NCBI RefSeq assembly: GCF_910592395.1
Contig: NC_088309.1
Coordinates: 11,038,501 to 11,102,500, forward strand
Direction of reading: 5' to 3'
DNA: 64,000 nucleotides
Origin: Lineus longissimus
Lineage: Eukaryota > Nemertea > Pilidiophora > Heteronemertea > Lineidae
In this document: positions 21,916 to 34,040 of the stretch, one piece after another
How the letters are laid out: every line of letters begins with the position of its first letter
How positions within the stretch are numbered: the first letter of the stretch is position 1
The notes under the pieces: model-generated
Database searches by the model: none
Told to the model about the DNA's origin: nothing
Seen by the model: only the letters and a program-made list of their open reading frames with translations
Program-made: the position numbers and the translations under genes

Positions 21916-24900
21916 GTCCCGGTGTGACAGCGGATATAGTCCCCCTGGAGTCATAGTCCGGTAGCATTGTATTTGACCAATTAAGCAGCATGATCTATTG
22001 TACCGCTAACCCTAACCAAAACATTTAGCAATGCGGGCTATTGTTACACGGACTATCAGCCCTAGGACTACTATCCCTGCCACACCGACAATAACGAACA
22101 TCCATTTCATTAAGTTCAATCTCGCTACGACAAACTACTAAGGATCCAAACATATTTTTTGTTAGAGTAAAGTGTTCGTTACAGCGAAGAATTTCGAGAA
22201 GAAAACTTGCATATTTCACAAGAACATGCATTTCAAAACACTCGTACTGCCCTCCGTTCGAATATTATGGACATGATGCAGCTTTTGGTGCTGAACTAAC
22301 TCTGAGAGGGGCTTCCGCCTATACAGTCAACTGCAGTTTTCGGGTGGTCCCAGGGTATAAGAGCAAGCAAATACCCTCGTTCAGGGTGCCCTTGTCCCAT
22401 AACCAGATGTTGTCCTTCTGTATGTTATCAGCTGACTTGATCCAAATCCTCTCGGTCAATCATCTGGAGGACGTGTCACCAGTCATGCTAGTCTTCATTG
22501 ACATTATAGAGAGGTTATATAGAGGGTTAAGGGATATGAACAACTCCAACACTTCTGCAGCTTTCAAACGGATCTTGCAGATTTCTGTTGTGGTGACTTC
22601 ACTTCGACATGAAAGGTTCTTTAAAAACAATTCCAGACAACCCCATCGCGCATATTTTGAGTGTGGAAACGTCATGATCTCTTTCCTAAACAAGATATTA
22701 TAAAGTCTGTTTTCAAATATCATTTGGTTTAGGGCGTTTATAAATCTGTGTGTGGCTGTATTTTAAGTCCTCTCCTCTTTGCAGATGAGTTATACATGTG
22801 TTCAGCGCTTAGTTCTTTCAAGAAATTGCCTTGCTTTCCACGAAGTGATGGCAAATTTTGTGCTGAGTGCTCAATTCGTAGGGGCCCTTGTTTATACTAT
22901 TTAACTTGTCTTCAAAGTTATACATTAGTCTATCAAAATTAATATTGAATTAAAACATCAAAACAGTGTTAAGTCCGCTGTGTGCATGTTACAAAGGAAC
23001 CAGTAGCTATCAGACGGAAGTCAAAACACGAGAGGAAAATATTAGTCAAAAGATAAAAACCTTTGGTAAAATATTTCGCGAGGTCGACTGCTGTTGGTAA
23101 CATATTGATGTTGTGTGTACTCTGTATTGACTCCCGCAATGGTAATGCGCACAATAAGCCAAAGAATTCCCAGTTATTCAAGACTTGAAAATAATATGTT
23201 GACACTGGGCATAATGTCAAATTGTCCCTGTCTTTTCTGCCTAACGCTCCAGGAACGCGAGTTTACATCACACTGTTTTCTTAAATGCTTTTGCTTTTCG
23301 TGGGAAATATGTACACAAAAGATTTCGACAGAACAAGCGGTTATCTGTGGGCCGAACTTTGGGACAGAGACTCAAGTATTGCTCAAAATACTTAAAATAC
23401 TCGTTATAAACGACTCATCTGACTTAAATCTGACTTTCCAATGCAGCTCCTTTGACAGGGGATTTTATTCTTGATATTCTGTTTTAATTAACTCATTCAA
23501 GAACGTGATAAAATCACCTCTAAGGCTGACTTCATGTCAGAACTCGAGACCAAACATTCAAATACATTATCAAAATAAGATTACTTTTGCAGGTTTAACA
23601 ACCTGGGAAGTCGAAATATTTTCGGTGATTAGAGAAGGTAAAAACAACTTATTGTTCAACTTGGTACAAACAAGTTACCATATTGTCCAAATGTTCGTTT
23701 TTTAAACATGAAATAGTTTTATCTTTGCTCGAAAGGAAAGCTGGTGTAAGCTTCTTGGGAAAGAGAAATGGTTGATTGAAAGACCGTTTTAATTAGCTCT
23801 GCTAAAACACCGCGCCCTAAACGCACTACGCCCTTGTGTGTAGTTCACGTCGTACAACAATTTTATTTACACATCATTTGCCTCACAATGGTTCCTTTGT
23901 TTTTCGAAAAAAATTAAACATTGGGGAAAAAACACACTCGTGATAGAGTCGAAACCACAAACAGTACAAAATTGACTTATTTCTAGCGTTTCACAATACT
24001 CAATTGAGTACTTTGATTCAACACCAACGTCGGCATAGCAAAATTTTCAGATTTTGTATCGGGTTACGCATGACCGGATACAAAATCTCGAAATTTTGTT
24101 CGATCTTCCGCCGACCGCGGCGCTGATTCATAGCTCTCAAAGAGAGCAGTTCGTTGAAATAATGATCAAAAATGATGCTGCTTTTTCTCTCATGGTCCTC
24201 GGTATATTACTTGTCTTACTTTGGTTACACAGCCAGTCCCACCGACAGTTCAAATCACGTGCGAACAAAGGTAATCCCGAGTATAAAGTGGCGCTATTCA
24301 CAAACAACGCCTCAGGAATTGTGTCCAGATGTTTATCAAGCATTGTGGACAAAACATCAAATTTACTAAAACAACATTAATTATTGACCCCTGTCCAGTT
24401 AATTAAGTCTGAGTGAAAGGTCACATCCTTTTCCGCACTAATACAGAAATAAATGGAATTGTTTGGAAATGCAGGTGTTTTCCGTTTTGCTTTTTGTGTG
24501 ACGGAATCAGCTTCCTTTTTGCTGCACTCGCCCTTTTGCACATGGTCAAAAGATTTCCGGGCCACGGTCATCCATTTTGAATGAAAATACCTAATACCGT
24601 TATGCGGCCATTGTCACATGGGTCACCCTCTGTGACGTCATATCATTGTTCCATTCTTGTTGAACGTTTTACCCATGATCTGCAACTAAATACCAATAAC
24701 TGATCAACAATGGTTGAATATCAGAGAAGAAAGCCTGGAAATTTATCGCGAATTTTGGCGCTTTTTGACAAAAAATGCGGATTGCATTGGGCTGGGGTTA
24801 GCGTGGTGTGTACTCAGATTATCATATCCATTTCAAAAGATGCAGGTGCAGGCAAAGGAAAACACACAATGGCGGATTAGGGGTCAACACGTGAGAATCC

Positions 24901-27900
24901 TTACACCTACAAACCAACACTAGCCCATTACAATTCACTGTGAGTGGAAAAATAGTTTCCAAATTCTGTACCCCGATCCGTGATTGTACCAATATTTGCA
25001 GTAACCTGATTTGTATGACTTTAGTAAGAATGCAGAATTAGCGATAATCAAGGACAATATAGCTTCAGACATTGATCCCAGTTCCTGGTGTCTCTTCTGT
25101 TAATGTGGATTTTGAAAGGTTAAATGTTCAAGCAGTTGTGATTCAAGGAATTTCGCGTTGATCATTCATATCAATGACTGATAAGTCAAGTACAAATTTC
25201 TGAAAACAGACATTCAAAGGAGTACAATGCATCTTCTTCTTCTTCTTCTTCACTCTTTTTTGTCGTTAGTTTCTCGAACAGGTCTTTTCGAGCACGTCCG
25301 CGATGAAGTAACTTTCAGCAAGAAGGAGTGGGAAAGCAGCAGTCCATTTTGACATCCATCACTCCGGGCCACCAATTACAGATTACGTCATCACCATCCC
25401 GACCAATCCAAAATCGATGATTATTTCCTGCGGCACATGCGCGAGTTACCGGAATATTTTTATTTTTTATTTGTCATTTAATCTTTAATTACAACATGAT
25501 GTGAATAATGGTGTTTGGGTACCATGTGGACCCGTCGCTTCGTCAATTCATGGCCAATGCTATTGTTTTCCCGCGGCTTTCATGGTTACCTCATCACCCA
25601 TTTCGCTATCGATCTAAACCAACGTCAATACGGAGACTGGAAACTCATTGGATCTTTGTCAAAATCCATACCGGCCACGGGCTCCTACAAAAATACCATG
25701 TGAAATATTAATCAGCTGTTTGTGAATTAAACAGTTGTGTGTTTTCTGAAGGACTTGGGTTGGACATGGCGATTGTTTCGTGGAATGGTCAATATGGAAA
25801 ATGAATAGGAATTAAGCAATATTGTAGACGCTGGTCAAGAGTTATATTTGGTCAGGAGGCACTTTCTTTGCTTTTCATATACTAACATGCCTTGAACAAG
25901 GTGCGCCGGTTGATCGGCTGATATGACATTCCGCTAGTTTCAGGGTGTGAGAGTAGCTGTTTAGAATAATGTGAAATAATACGCTGAATGAGATAACGTT
26001 ATTTGTTCGTATAAATGAGAGTCGATGCGTGTTCATACAAAATACTACATCCTTTGCCCAGATATTCCAGCCAGTGAACGGTCATAACTAATTTCTTGCT
26101 GCTGCTCTATATACATGTACATGTATACACACATGTAACTATTTGGAACCAGACGGATTTCAGTCACTTTAGAGACACTTTTTAATATTTTCATACTGGT
26201 CTCGACCGGTGGATTTGGACATACATACATGTACATTTGATGATGTATGTGCCGCGTCACTTTGAAGTGTTCCCAATCGACGTGCTGTCATCCGTAGTTG
26301 ACCCCCGCGTCGTCTGCTAAATGGCAGCCGTGTTTTTTTTATAATTGTTCATGAGTAATGTATGTACCTTTACGAATACTACATTGTTCATCAAAACTAG
26401 GCCAAATTAGTGCAAGAATTCTATTGCGTTTAAAGTGTCATCCAACTGTTTCCCCCAGACACACCGTGCATCGGCTTCGACGGCACATTGTTGTTGTTTT
26501 CTCTTTTATTGGATGATAATCTTTAGACATATTGTAACTTCACACTGTTGATGCATGTGATAAATTCGTGTGTACACATAGTTGTACTATACTCGCTACG
26601 CATTGGCAATAAACCACTAGATTCTCGCCAACAGACTTCAATATTTAGGAACAGTTAAGAAGACACGGGAAGATGTTGACAAAACCGCACCAATATTTTT
26701 CTCCAATCGCGCACTTCGTACTTAAACACGACTGTAATGGTGGTAAATATTGGCGAAACTCGGGAATACGGCTTCCACAAATATCGAGGTAATAATGCCT
26801 CATCGTATACAAAATATTTTCACCAAAAAGAAAACGTTTTCACGTAAAATGACTTCTTCTATTCATGAAGTAGGGTCTTTAGCGAGAAAGGCGTGAAAAC
26901 AAAGAAACATGTCGGTATTGAGTATGCGAAAGTCAAAAATTCGTCACAATATTTTCTCTCTAAATATTTAGTGTTTTCATCGACTGGGGGTGGACGTGGG
27001 TCAGTGGAAGTGTTTTAAAAGATTAAAGTCTAATTTGTTGGTCTGTGTAAAATTTCTTATAAAATATTGAGATTGTCGACATTCCTAAATCGCCCAGTAT
27101 ACGATGTACATGTAAGAACTGAAAAGTTTATCAAATTCATTTATAAAAGATCCATTTCAACGAAAAGAAACTGCCGGAACTTTGTATTCGAAGATGTAGA
27201 CAATGGGAGCTTTGTCCCATCAAATGTGTGGTGAACTTCTAAAATCGATCGGACAAATTTGTTTTAGCAGCTGTTTACCAGTACCGGACGAGGTGCCGGG
27301 CAACCAAAACCCTCAATGCAGACCAAGGTACCGCCCCTGAATGCAGTAATCATTTCTTCTTTTCCAACGGAGCGAAAGATATCCATTTCATGGATTCCCG
27401 AAAAACATCCAAAAACAAAATAAAAACGACTTTCCATTGCAGAATTAATTCGTTACATCAATAACGAAACCTGGGAGAAATCCCTTCGGGAGATCAAAGA
27501 ACCACGCCTGATCGCGAGAGGTCATTCTGTTCTAGCTGGACCATTGACAACCCGCAGATTAACATGTTCTGCATAGTTGCATTTCTTGTGTCTTATTCAT
27601 TTAAGTGCCGAATATCACATTAACTCGAACACTTAATAAAGTCTCTCAAATTGACTTACAACTTAATACCTCAAATTCTTTTCTTTTTTTCTATATTGTT
27701 GGACTAATTATAATAGATTATAGTCCGCTTACAAAGGATTAGTTGGATTATGATGAATGGAGCTACAGGTGGTAATGCGTTCCGTGGTGACTTTTTTCTG
27801 TCACATCCGTTAATGGGGAGATCCTGCATGTGGGTGATCCTGTCGTCCGATCGGGGTAAATCATAGTTGCCTTCGGGTGATGCTTATCAGGATAAACCCG

Positions 27901-29199
27901 TGACACCGCCGTATAAGGCCCTGAGACGAAGGTCCCAAACTGACCACCAACATGTCTAGTAGCAAGGATTAACGTCATTCGCCAAGACGGCGACCTCTGA
28001 ATTTTGAAAAAGTTAACCCTTGGACTAAACGTTAGAAATAGCCCTAGATGATCAACCAGTGGTTGATACGAGTAATGAATTGGCAAGAAGACTTGATTAC
28101 AAAAATTCAAATGTTTATTTATCAACATTTATTGCACATTTTTGTGGTCGCGATTCCACAAACATCAGTCAAATCATATACAGTCATAGGTAATACATTA
28201 TAGATTATGCTCATTATTTAACAGTCATGTTGCCATGAAATAAACCGAGACGTAAATAAGTACATGTATACGCATTACATTCAATATCAAATGCAATTCA
28301 TGCCGTTAGAGCAGAATGCAAGTGGAAAAGACTCAAACAACTGTAGAGTTGAACTCCCCAATGTGTGACAGGCTTCCCATATCTTGAAACTGTGACTCGA
28401 TTTTACGCTTCGTTTTGCGCCCGCAACAGTAATGTGAAGTTGCGAGTATGAGTCAACTTAACCTATCAGCACATGTACAGTATATCCACACGAACCAAAA
28501 AGGCTCCGTCAAATTTCTAAAAATCCCCAGTACACAAGCTGGACCAACACTGAAACAGCAATATGCTCGATAATAACTTTGCTTGAAGAAGATATCTGAA
28601 TTCGCAAGTTCGAGTATCATTGTTCATTTTACTGATGTTTTGAGTTAGCGATGGATCACTGTTGGCCAAACAAATGGCATGGAAAATACTGAGATCTTTA
28701 AACTGATTAACTGACAAAATGGACATGTCATCCGTTTTGTGAGTACATACATCTGTTATCTACACTCTATGTGTGATCCTACATTTTGTGTACGGCACAG
28801 TGCTACAACTCTATAACCAGTATCGTGTAGGAAAAATAACTTGCATCACGAAATTAGTGTTATGATAATTCTCTGATGCAATTGCAATTCTAAAAACAGA
28901 AAAAGTGAAAATAGAAATGCGAGGTCTAGGACTGGTCATAGCACTTTGCCATAGTTGTTCACCTATATATTAAAGGAGTTATAATAATCGTTAATTTACA
29001 TAATTATTTACACTGTTCTATACAAATTGGCAAGAAATGGTACGAACTGATTTACTGAGCATTATTTATGTACATCTTTTGAAAAGAATTTAAACTACAG
29101 TTTGGTACGAGATTCACTGGAACTATCACTACTGAATAACTTTTTTTTGCATTGAAATGTTCAGTGATGAAAAAAGGTCGCCAACTCCCGAATTGATTG
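21916..29199. other. Gene-poor region downstream of the forkhead gene
   Basis: About 7 kb with no gene I can support. It holds a (CTT)6 microsatellite at 25233-25250 and scattered ACATGTACATGT words, for example near 26110. The longer ORFs, such as 24054-24380 (+) and 27763-28128 (-), show no family motif and no convincing splice context. Regulatory DNA for the forkhead gene may lie here, but nothing in the bases proves it. Confidence 0.35.
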
Positions 29200-29348
29200 C
29201 CAGGGCTAGGTTATTCAAAATAAGTTAAGTTACAACTTGGCGTTAAATTGAAATTAGCATTATCTCCTTTAGTTAAGCCCAGCAAATTTTATTAGCGTCC
29301 AGTTAATTTAACGCCAAGATTAAATTGTTTTTAACACACGGGCCCTGG
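29200..29348. mobile_element. MITE-like element, CCAGGGC termini
   Basis: CCAGGGCTAGG at the left and GGGCCCTGG at the right. Both arms carry CTTGGCGTTAAATT (right arm inverted), with a short AT-rich centre. It is flanked by ATTG and TAAT, so the duplicated target site is unclear. About 149 bp, non-coding. Confidence 0.6.
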
Positions 29349-30888
29349 TAATTTTTCAGAAAAACGGTCGACTATCGGATATTTCTAGGAACAAGATGTG
29401 AACACTCATCTATTTAATCTTAAAACGTTTTTAATGGAATTTCCAGTAGAGTACACGTACTTTCTAGGAAAGCCGTTCAAATGGTTTTGTGGATTTGAAG
29501 GGTTTACATCTTATGGGCCAGGTCAACATTTATTACAATAGTGAATGTTTTTAATGAAAACTGTCACCAAATACCTTAAATACCATACCGGTATACCGTC
29601 AGTAGGTCACGTCAGACCATTTCGTGGAGAAGGACTCAAGTGTAGTTGACAGGTAGCAACTCGAGAAAATTTCTAAAGGCTTTTTCTGTCTAAAGGCCAA
29701 ATATTGCAATGTACACACCGTAAAACCTTAAAACTGCCAGACCGAAGCCAGGTAAAGGATTTCATTTTTGCCAAAAAAAGAACTTTCAGGCTATAACACA
29801 AGGCCTATGGTGATTTGGGCCTTATTGGATTTAGAAAGTTCCTACAGTGGATAAGATTTACCTGGATTGAGCAAATTGGCTTAGAACACCTTTTTGAAAA
29901 AGCCTCATATGGCATTGTCGTTTTTTCCATTGGGTAATATTTAATAATTTTTAGATTAATAAAAGGCATAAATTGGATTACCAAGTCAAAAAAATAGCTG
30001 AATAAAAAACGAACTGTTCGTATTGCTGTCGCTACAGAAAATATCATGCGTGTTGTTGTCAAAAATGTGGGCTTCCTGTAAAAAGGAAGGGGTAAAATTT
30101 TGTCGAGTGAAGTTTGCGTGTGTCATATAAGATACCAAACACTGGCAAGAACGCCCATGGGCGTGGTCGTTCTACCAACTAACCTAAAAATAAATACACA
30201 GAGTCTACTGTCGTGCCTTGAATTGGCATATCGTAAACGTCTTAAACGGGGAAATATCTTCCCAACACCATCATTTGAAACTAAAATATTACTCACTTTG
30301 TACCTTACCAGGACAAAACATGTCACAAAGTAGCTACTCTAGTATTAGAATACAAATAAATTCACAAATAATACGTTGGTTAAATACCAGAATACTGTAA
30401 CAGGCAGGTGTCTCAGATGTTCAAATTTGGAACCCTCTCAATCATTTTCCGAGGGCTCGCCAGAAAACCCCTAACATGAAATACAAGCTCGAGAGATATG
30501 TACCAGCGTAACATCCCAAACAGAATGCTTTGCTTAATCGCTACGATCAAGGGAGTATCACTATGAGTATTTGAGAGAGTACCCAATGATCAATTACCAC
30601 AAAATGCGCTGAAATTAGCTGACTCACATCATGGTTCGAGCAAGGAAGTTCAAGTAATAATTTCCTTGCTTGGTCCGAGCTCATGACCTTAAGAAATTCG
30701 AGGCTTTGCATTGTTGCATTGTATTTACCTGGTGCAATATGATCCCTTGTGGACCAAAGCGGTATTGACGCTTTCATATAGCATTTTCGAGTTGCTGCGG
30801 TGAGCTGTTCCGATACATAGACACTTCAATCCTCACGAGAAGTCAATTTCACCGAAAGAAATGTTCACTTAACACCTGCAGCAGTCCT
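29349..30888. other. 3' flank of the forkhead gene
   Basis: No gene seen. The forkhead 3' UTR (minus strand) should extend into this region, but I could not fix a polyadenylation signal close to the stop codon. Confidence 0.35.
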
Positions 30889-31986
30889 TTAACTGATTCG
30901 ATTCGAATACTGCTGGTTCTGATAGTGCGATTGCTGTAACGGTGAATAACCTGAGAGTGCTGGATTCGGAAGTGCTGGATTAGTAGATGGCATTGAGCAT
31001 TGTCCTTGGCTCATGGATGGAATGTACGACCCCGCTCCCAAACTTGACCCACCGAGTCCTGAATTGGCCGAAGCTGACATGGCAGTTGTTCCGTAGTAAG
31101 GATTGTTGTAACTGCTTGTGGTTGGTAAATTTGGTATATTGCTCATGCCACCCATGCTGCCCATACCGCTAAGGTTACCCCAAGCCTCTGGCTTACTGCT
31201 GCCTAGTCCTGGGTACTGCTGATGCTGCGCCGTAAGTCCCTGCGTGAAACCGGACAGAGATAAAGGATTGAGGGACGGGTATCCTTTATAGCCTGGCTGT
31301 GGCGGCCCGTAAAGGCTGAAATGTCCGTAAGAATTCACATGCTGAATCATTGCTGGTTCGTCCATTCGCTTTGCTTTTGGTAACTTGAACCTCTTCGCTC
31401 GTCGCAAGAAGCTACCATTGCCGAACATGTCCCCGCAGGATGGATGAAGCGCCCAATAATTGCCTTTCCCCGGCCGGCCAGGAGCGCGAGGAATCTTAAG
31501 GAAACAGTCATTCAGTGAGAGATTGTGCCGAATCGAGTTCTGCCATCTCTGTTGATTTTCTTTGAAGTACGGGAACCTGTTCATGATGAAGGCGTACACT
31601 TCGTTCAAGGTCATCATTCCGTTCGGCGAACTTTCGATTGCCATCGTGATGAGTGCGATATAGGAGTACGGCGGCTTGACGTCCGCGAAACGGCGTTTCT
31701 GCTGAGACAGTGTTGACGTTCCGGAAAACCCATCGTCAACGCCGAGGTCTTCATCAGAGTCACCTTCCGAAGAGATGTGATCCTCTAGCTCAGTTTTTGC
31801 AGTGATTGCATCCAGGTCCGCCTTACCGTCCGTGTCGTAGCTGACGTCTGACTTGTTGTCCAAGGCCTGGTGGTGTTGTAACGAAGCATGTTGAAGGGAT
31901 GTCAGCTCCGTCGCGTTGCCCATCATACAGGAGGATGGGTCGAGATCTACCCCTGTCGTACTCCCAACAAGGCCACTGCTATCCAT
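30889..31986 (-). CDS. foxAB: FoxAB-like forkhead transcription factor
   Basis: A 365-residue protein with one forkhead DNA-binding domain (about 103-200): [20 protein letters not shown], recognition helix [15 protein letters not shown] (148-162), [18 protein letters not shown], and the basic wing FLRRAKRFK. The domain mixes FoxA-like and FoxB-like features ([10 protein letters not shown] as in FoxB, GNYWAL and [12 protein letters not shown] unlike it) and lacks the FoxA YRRS...HAKPPYSYISL context, which points to FoxAB. The N-terminus is acidic (66-86). The C-terminus is rich in Gly, Ser, Tyr and Pro, typical of activation regions. The whole domain is in one exon. The ORF runs open to 32043, but CTTTCCCTTTCTCATGCAG ending at 32008 is a strong acceptor, so an upstream exon, coding or not, is likely. 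I take the ATG at 31986. The class is inferred by eye; forkhead identity is certain. Confidence 0.85.
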   Translation of the reverse strand: MDSSGLVGSTTGVDLDPSSCMMGNATELTSLQHASLQHHQALDNKSDVSYDTDGKADLDAITAKTELEDHISSEGDSDEDLGVDDGFSGTSTLSQQKRRFADVKPPYSYIALITMAIESSPNGMMTLNEVYAFIMNRFPYFKENQQRWQNSIRHNLSLNDCFLKIPRAPGRPGKGNYWALHPSCGDMFGNGSFLRRAKRFKLPKAKRMDEPAMIQHVNSYGHFSLYGPPQPGYKGYPSLNPLSLSGFTQGLTAQHQQYPGLGSSKPEAWGNLSGMGSMGGMSNIPNLPTTSSYNNPYYGTTAMSASANSGLGGSSLGAGSYIPSMSQGQCSMPSTNPALPNPALSGYSPLQQSHYQNQQYSNRIS

Positions 31987-33640
31987 GATCACGTTATTCG
32001 AAAGTAGCTGCATGAGAAAGGGAAAGAGTTCGCAAAATATCAATACTAGAACTAACTGTTCACGGAGAGATCGTTTCGGTTGTCGATTTGTTTTGAGACC
32101 GTCTTGCCAACTGTAAGGGTTTCATACGAATGATGAAGTGAAAACAAACTCATGGGAGAAAATAGAGATTCACGCATGCCCAGTGGGGGTCATTGAAAGG
32201 GTCTGACATGCGTCGCCTGTCAGGTGAATACGCAACAACCTCGTCCTAAAGAAATATCGTTACATTGTTGTTGTTGGTTGTTTGTACAGCGTTTTCCCTC
32301 GATCCGAGGTTTTTACAGCCCTGTTTTGTTGGTTATTTACCATTTTCGACTCTAACAACTGTAGAAAGGGAAACCCGTTACTGTTGATTGGGTAAGAAGG
32401 GGCTCAGAACCGCCCCTTTGTTGACACAGGAGACAATGCTGCAGGTCCACCGCAGTTAAGTGGCACCCAGCGAAGGACCATTGAGAAGTCCCGTTGACCA
32501 GGGAAAGGGTATGAATAACGGCATAAAAGGATTCGTAGTTCAATGTGAAAGAAAGCTAATTTTGTTGTGAAAATTAGTTTTTCTGTTTCATTTGTTTATT
32601 GATTTGTCTCTGTATGCTTAGCGACGTAAGGGAATTGTTCTATTATCAACACAAATTCATTATACAGTGAAAGGAGGCTAGCGTTTGATTGGAACTTGTC
32701 GGTACCTCATGATCGTGAATCTTTCACCTTCATTTTGAGCCAAATAAGTACAGAGATCAAGTACCCACGGCCACGGTCCTTAAATGCCTACTCCGTTTGC
32801 AAAGAAATTTGAAAATTGAACTAAAATTTAAAATTTTCTGATTGCTTGAATACGCACTGCACCATTACTGTTACTTTCAACAATGCGGCCATTGTGTAGA
32901 AACAAATACTACATGTGTGAATATCAAGTTTCAGCGAATTTGCATGTATAAAAACTGCACTATGGCATTGTGTATATTTTCTATATCTGATCCACCAGTA
33001 AATACAATGAACACGAACGACTTTCCACTTTAAGGGTGAAAAGAGGACATCTGTGTTGCATTTAGATTTTGATAAGGTACAAATCGTCCATGAAATCTAA
33101 ACACTTAGATTTTCGTTACCTAAATCATTTGACAACAGTACGTTGTACTCTTACAATGCCTTATGCTTTGAGATCAAGGCATATGTAGCAATAATCACGA
33201 GCCTCTGCTAAGTCCCATCAGCGTTCTTGAGTCATCTTATGGTGAGTATTGAATTATTCAGGCCTACTTATTGGACACAGGTACGCATTTCCACCTGCTG
33301 GGTCACATGCGCCGGGGAGTTCTGAGGGGGCTCAAAATTAATAAGTTGGAATCCCTGCTGGTGACCACTGGCCGAATGTCCATCGATGGTCATTGATTAA
33401 GAGAGGACATGACTCAAAGTCAATTGTCTTAACGTGGCTTACCATTTTTTTATTGAGTTGCATTAACGACTTGGCGTTCTTGCTTCTGACCATTCTCTTT
33501 CTGGGTCCCGAAATATGTAGGAATCCCTGCTGCTGACCCCACGGGTATAGCCATCTTTCGACACCCCTGGTCAGCCATGTCAGACTTGATTTCTTTCAAA
33601 AACCGTCGAACTATTGTTTTTCAAACGTTTGTTTTTAATC
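31987..33640 (-). promoter_or_regulatory. Upstream region or first intron of the forkhead gene
   Basis: Begins with a strong splice acceptor for the coding exon (exon starts at 32007 on the minus strand). No first exon could be fixed. Contains only short, unrecognised ORFs. Confidence 0.35.
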
Positions 33641-34040
33641 GATTGTGTTTTTTTTCTTTTTCAACTGATTCCATGCTTTTAAAAGACTAATTTCTTGGTC
33701 TCTACCAAAAAGGTCTACCTTCTGGCTTTATGATTTGCTGATGGTATCGAGATGCGATCAAGGTTTCGGAGAACATTCATAGCTTATTCAAATCTACTTT
33801 AGCATCATCTCCGGTGAAGAAAGAGTCCTATCAGATTTTCGATTGTGTTTTTTTTCTTTTTCAACTGATTCCATGCTTTTAAAAGACTAATTTCTTAGTC
33901 TCTACCAAAAAGGTCTACCTTCTGGCTTTATGATTTGCTGATGGTATCGAGATGCGATCAAGGTTTCGGAGAACATTCATAGCTTATTCAAATCTACTTT
34001 AGCATCATCTCCGGTGAAGAAAGAGTCCTATCAGATTTTC
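33641..34040. repeat. Exact 200-bp tandem duplication
   Basis: 33641-33840 and 33841-34040 match over the full 200 bases except one (G at 33697, A at 33897). Each copy opens GATTGTG with a T-run and closes TATCAGATTTTC. It lies about 1.6 kb upstream of the forkhead coding exon. It is either a recent duplication or an assembly duplication. Confidence 0.95.

Noticed and set aside
24054-24380. 108-codon ORF with one hydrophobic stretch
   Set aside because: No recognised motif and no clear splice or promoter context; likely chance.
27763-28128. 121-codon ORF on the minus strand
   Set aside because: No recognisable domain; composition like non-coding neighbours.
30889-32043. Call of the forkhead gene as FoxA
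   Set aside because: The domain lacks the conserved FoxA context (YRRS...HAKPPYSYISL) and has an [10 protein letters not shown] block closer to FoxB/FoxAB.
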